Shown here piece by piece: positions 43,909 through 46,368 of a stretch of DNA of 46,368 bases. Every line of letters begins with the position of its first letter. The first letter of the stretch is position 1. A model generated the notes under the pieces. The model was not told the DNA's origin, did no database searches, and worked only from the letters and a program-made list of their open reading frames with translations. This DNA is from an uncultured Anaerolineae bacterium (GTDB lineage Bacteria; Chloroflexota; Anaerolineae; J036; Brachytrichaceae), in assembly GCA_938034415.1 (NCBI GenBank), contig CALHLE010000012.1, forward strand, positions 1-46,368, written 5' to 3'. The position numbers were made by a program, and so were the translations under genes.

Positions 43909-45595
43909 AAACAACGCACACATACCCCGTGTGCGCGTGCAAGACGAACTCGGCCGCGTGGTGAACGTCTTTCTGCTTTCGCCGGATGGCGAAGGGCTGA
44001 CCGTGGGCCGCGCCCTGAACGCCGGCGCGTCGTTGCCGTCGAAAGACGTCTCCCCCCTCCACTTGCGCATCCGCTGGGACAGCACGTTTGGCCGCGTCGT
44101 CGTCACCGACCTCGGTTCGGCGACCGGCACTTATCTGGACGGGCGCAGGCTAACGCCGGAGATGCCCTATGCCTGGCATGGCGGACAGCACCTCCGCATT
44201 GGCCGCTACACGCTCAAACTCATCATGCCTGGGTCGGCCTCCGGCGCGCCGGACGGCTCTGCGCAACCCGCCGACGCAGCCGATACCCCTCGGACGCCGG
44301 CACCGCGCCTGCGACGCTTTGGCGTCGCTTTCTTGATCGGCACGCTTGCAGCGCTGGCGCTGGCGGCGCATATCGTCCTGTCGCGCGCGGTCGAAATCCT
44401 GAGCTTCGCGCTGATCGCCGACGGGGGCGAAACCCTTGTGCGCTTCCAGGTCGTCAACGCGCAACGCGTCGAGCTGCTGGTGGATGGCCAGCCGATCGAT
44501 CCTCAGCGGTTGAGCTTCGATCCACACACCGGCGCGGGCGCATACCGCGCTCGGCCGGGCGAGAGGAATTTCATGCTCATCGCCTACGACCACCTAGGCC
44601 AGCCGGCGACGAGCCGCCTGATCTCCCCAGCGCCCATCGAGACGCCTCGCCCGACCCTCACGCCGTTGCCCGACGAGATCGGCCTGGCCGTGTTTGCGTT
44701 CAACGGCGTGAACAAGGTCAATGACCTGAGCGACATCATCTTGAGCAGGGGCGAATCGTTGTTGATCGAGTGGGACGTGGTCAACGCAGACGCCGTGGAG
44801 CTGCAACCGGCCGGCACCTTTAAGCCGCAGGACGCCGTGCGCGTCGCGCCAAACGAGACGACGGTATACACGCTCATCGCCCGCAGCCTGCTCGAAGAGG
44901 TGCGCCGCTCGGTCAAGGTCATCGTGGTGGACGCGCAGGCGACGGCTGCCGCAAACGCGACCGCCGGCGCCGTCGTCCAGGCCACGCGCGACGCCGAGGC
45001 CGCCGCGCAAGCCCACATGGCGGCCACGGCGACGGCCGCCTCACAGGCCACTGCTGCCGCCATCGCCGATGCATTCGCCCGCGCGCAGGAGGCAGCCGCG
45101 GCCAAAGCGACGCAGGACGCCCTGGCCATACTCAACGCGACGCGCGCAGCCGCCATGCGCGAGACGGCTCAGGCATACAGCGCCGCCATAGCCCAGGCGA
45201 CGGCGGACGCGCAACAAGCGGCAGCGACAACCGCCACTGCGGTCGTGCGGACGACCGCGCAAGCGATGGAAGCGCGCTACGGCCAATACAGCGGCGTCTG
45301 GACGAACGACGACCCGACGACCGATGGGATCACCCGCCTGATCATCAGCAACATCGGCCCCACCATCACCGTGCAGGCGTTCGCCCGTTGCCAGACGCGC
45401 GATTGCGATTGGGGCGCGCGCAGGCAGACGTTCATCGGCGAGCCGTTCAGCATCGCTTTCACCTTCGGCGACGGCGTGACGCGCCGGCTCACCTTCGCGC
45501 GCGTCGGCGACAAGCTGCGCGTCACCGACGCCGATTCGCGTGGGCCAATCCGCACCTACACCTTCTCGCCGGCGAGGCTGCCGCTCGCGCCATGA
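43901..45595 (+). CDS. FHA-domain membrane protein with Ala-rich coiled segment
   Basis: A 564-residue protein. Residues about 15-110 are an FHA phosphothreonine-binding domain ('LTVGRALNAGASLPSKDVSPLHLRI', 'VTDLGSATGTYLDGRRL'). One TM helix spans about 143-165, so the FHA domain is cytoplasmic and the rest is outside. Residues about 170-345 look like two Ig-like folds. Residues about 347-455 are extremely Ala/Thr-rich with 'ATAxA' periodicity, predicted helical and low complexity. The C-terminal about 100 residues form a small beta domain ('YSGVWTNDDPTTDGITRLIISNIGPTITVQAF'). It probably relays kinase signalling to a surface structure. No Ser/Thr kinase is in the window. A TATACT (43881-43886) is 14 nt before the ATG. 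Confidence 0.85.
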   Translation: MGENNAHIPRVRVQDELGRVVNVFLLSPDGEGLTVGRALNAGASLPSKDVSPLHLRIRWDSTFGRVVVTDLGSATGTYLDGRRLTPEMPYAWHGGQHLRIGRYTLKLIMPGSASGAPDGSAQPADAADTPRTPAPRLRRFGVAFLIGTLAALALAAHIVLSRAVEILSFALIADGGETLVRFQVVNAQRVELLVDGQPIDPQRLSFDPHTGAGAYRARPGERNFMLIAYDHLGQPATSRLISPAPIETPRPTLTPLPDEIGLAVFAFNGVNKVNDLSDIILSRGESLLIEWDVVNADAVELQPAGTFKPQDAVRVAPNETTVYTLIARSLLEEVRRSVKVIVVDAQATAAANATAGAVVQATRDAEAAAQAHMAATATAASQATAAAIADAFARAQEAAAAKATQDALAILNATRAAAMRETAQAYSAAIAQATADAQQAAATTATAVVRTTAQAMEARYGQYSGVWTNDDPTTDGITRLIISNIGPTITVQAFARCQTRDCDWGARRQTFIGEPFSIAFTFGDGVTRRLTFARVGDKLRVTDADSRGPIRTYTFSPARLPLAP

Positions 45596-45700
45596 CGTTC
45601 GCTTGCCCGGCCAGGGCCGGCGCTCCTGCAGAAACGCCAACGCTAACGCCGCCGTGAACGTCTCGCTGCGGGTGGCGGACAGCCTGCCGCATCGCCGCTT

Positions 45701-45748
45701 CGCGCCCTCGTTGCGGCGCCAGCGCGACGGCGCGTTTTCTTTGTCTTT
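45701..45748 (+). terminator. Possible terminator after the FHA gene
   Basis: CGCGCC (45701-45706) or the nearer GCGCC (45716-45720) can pair with GGCGCG (45729-45734), followed by GTTTTCTTTGTCTTT. The stem is short but the T-rich tail is good. Confidence 0.4.
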
Positions 45749-45861
45749 GCTAGGTGCCAGCCACATGGAGACGCGCCCCAATCACCCAGTGGCCACAGGT
45801 GCGCCGTATGTGTTACGTCTTTCAATGCACGGCGTATACATTAGCACCCTGAGAAGCAGGG

Positions 45862-45867
45862 TATAAT
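45862..45867 (+). promoter_or_regulatory. Consensus -10 of the Cas3 leader
   Basis: TATAAT at 45862-45867 is embedded in a small palindrome ACCCT...AGGGT. Transcription would start near 45875, leaving a leader of about 155 nt before the Cas3 ATG at 46031. Confidence 0.5.
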
Positions 45868-46030
45868 CCAGGGCAAGATGCAGGCTAGATGCCCAAACAG
45901 CTGCGCCACAGCGGCCCCATTGAAGATCAGGGTGCTACTGTCCATCTGTGAAGAAGCACTCGAACCTCCGCGCACTCTTCGTGTGCGCGGCCCCATTTAG
46001 CCGATTGCGCTTTTGATGCTGAGGTGTCGG

Positions 46031-46368
46031 TATGAACCTACAAGATGCTGAGGATTTCTTCGTAGAAGCGTTCGAGGCACTCATGGGCTTTCCACCGCTG
46101 CGGTGGCAAAAGCGGCTCTTTCTTCGCTTCGTCAAAAACCGCATCCCGAATGCCTGTAGCCTGCCGACGGGCCTGGGCAAGACAACAGTGATCGTGATTT
46201 GGCTCATCGCCCTTGCCTACCAAGCTGAGTCAGGCGCGCCAGCATTGCCCCGGCGACTTTTCTACGTGGTGAATCGCCGCACGGTGGTTGATCAGGCAAC
46301 AGAAATTTGCGACCAAATTCGCCAGAAGCTAGAGTCGAGCGATAGCCCTATTTTTGTGCAGCGCATCA
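46031..46368 (+). CDS. cas3: Cas3 helicase, subtype I-G (I-U)-like, partial
   Basis: An ATG at 46031 opens a frame that runs off the window end (112 codons seen). It encodes 'NLQDAEDFFVEAFEALMGF', a Q-motif-like 'LRWQKRLFLRF', Walker A 'SLPTGLGKTTVIVIWLIAL' and motif Ia 'RRLFYVVNRRTVVDQATEI'. The 'PTGLGKT' and 'VVNRRTVVD' motifs are typical of the Cas3 of subtype I-G (formerly I-U), which starts directly with the helicase part and, as I recall, carries HD nuclease at its C-terminus. It would unwind and degrade target DNA in a type I CRISPR response. It is preceded by a TGAGGTG sequence 6 nt upstream of the ATG. The rest of the operon (csb1, csb2, csx17, cas4-cas1) would lie beyond 46368. Other DEAD-type helicases are a less likely reading. 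Confidence 0.8.

Larger units (their letters stand above)
45596..46030. other. 435-bp intergenic region before the Cas3 gene
   Basis: No coding region is supported. It holds a weak terminator near 45701-45748 (GC stem followed by GTTTTCTTTGTCTTT). There is a TATAAT at 45862-45867, and the 10-bp inverted repeat AGCACCCTGA/TCAGGGTGCT flanks it at 45843-45852 and 45926-45935. A hairpin CCGCGCAC...GTGCGCGG lies at 45968-45990. It looks like a promoter and leader region for the Cas locus. Confidence 0.55.

Noticed and set aside
45540-45866. A 108-codon frame in the gap before the Cas3 gene
   Set aside because: The first part overlaps the FHA gene end in another frame, it has no SD or -10 and crosses a likely terminator.
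45596-46030. CRISPR array before the Cas3 gene
   Set aside because: No regularly spaced direct repeats are present; only hairpins and one inverted repeat.

Overview
The window reads as a chromosomal segment of a high-GC bacterium, most likely a Chloroflexota (Anaerolineae-like) organism. This rests on gene style rather than a marker gene. There is an F420-type luciferase-like oxidoreductase, a multi-TM protein with an 'ASDELWHYP' motif and C-terminal beta domains, lipoproteins opening their mature part with 'DFSNPNSGW', and an FHA-transmembrane-Ala-rich protein. The lineage is an inference. No rRNA, prophage, insertion sequence or CRISPR repeat array is visible.

Layout. 1-800: truncated remnants of a peptide-type ABC permease and of a secreted protein meet at about position 200. 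809-6785: a fused anmK-murQ gene for murein recycling, two tRNA-Ser genes and one tRNA-Leu, ppk1, prmA and infA. 6965-12762: an LLM oxidoreductase, a DegV protein, recG, coaD and a coiled-coil protein. 12835-19371: envelope genes, namely a GT-C-like membrane protein, a Bax-inhibitor-1 protein, a polysaccharide deacetylase, a lipoprotein and two L,D-transpeptidases. 19433-25776: metal homeostasis, with a small Cys-rich protein, a Zn/Cd-type P-type ATPase and a convergent four-gene Mn/Zn ABC importer. The importer promoter carries DtxR/MntR-like operators. 25971-28922: a CrtA-like gene, a third tRNA-Ser, groEL and groES under CIRCE elements. 29309-34503: a MurG/MGDG-type glycosyltransferase, then a response regulator, a triple-PDZ protein and a histidine kinase. 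34521-45595: a molybdopterin oxidoreductase with a DUF3253 partner, a lipoprotein, membrane-anchored hydrolases, a holin-like/phosphodiesterase fusion, an ATP-grasp protein, an FAD oxidoreductase and an FHA protein. 46031 to the end: the start of a Cas3 helicase resembling subtype I-G (formerly I-U), so a CRISPR-Cas locus probably begins at the right edge.

How the genes work together. The best supported regulatory units are the metal importer operon, where a 16-bp palindrome exactly fills the -35/-10 spacer; the groESL operon, with one good and two degenerate CIRCE sites around a TTGACA promoter; and the PDZ gene, with a PhoB/OmpR-like direct repeat over its -35 region. About fourteen genes have a TANNNT-type -10 hexamer only 6-9 nt before the start codon and lack a Shine-Dalgarno. 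A second group (infA, groES, groEL, PDZ, kinase, TMBIM, ATP-grasp) has clear SD sites. This argues that leaderless transcription is a normal mode in this organism. I used the rule to choose several start codons.

Non-coding repeats include a dispersed palindrome family (three copies) and short 7-8 nt tandem repeats in at least four intergenic gaps.
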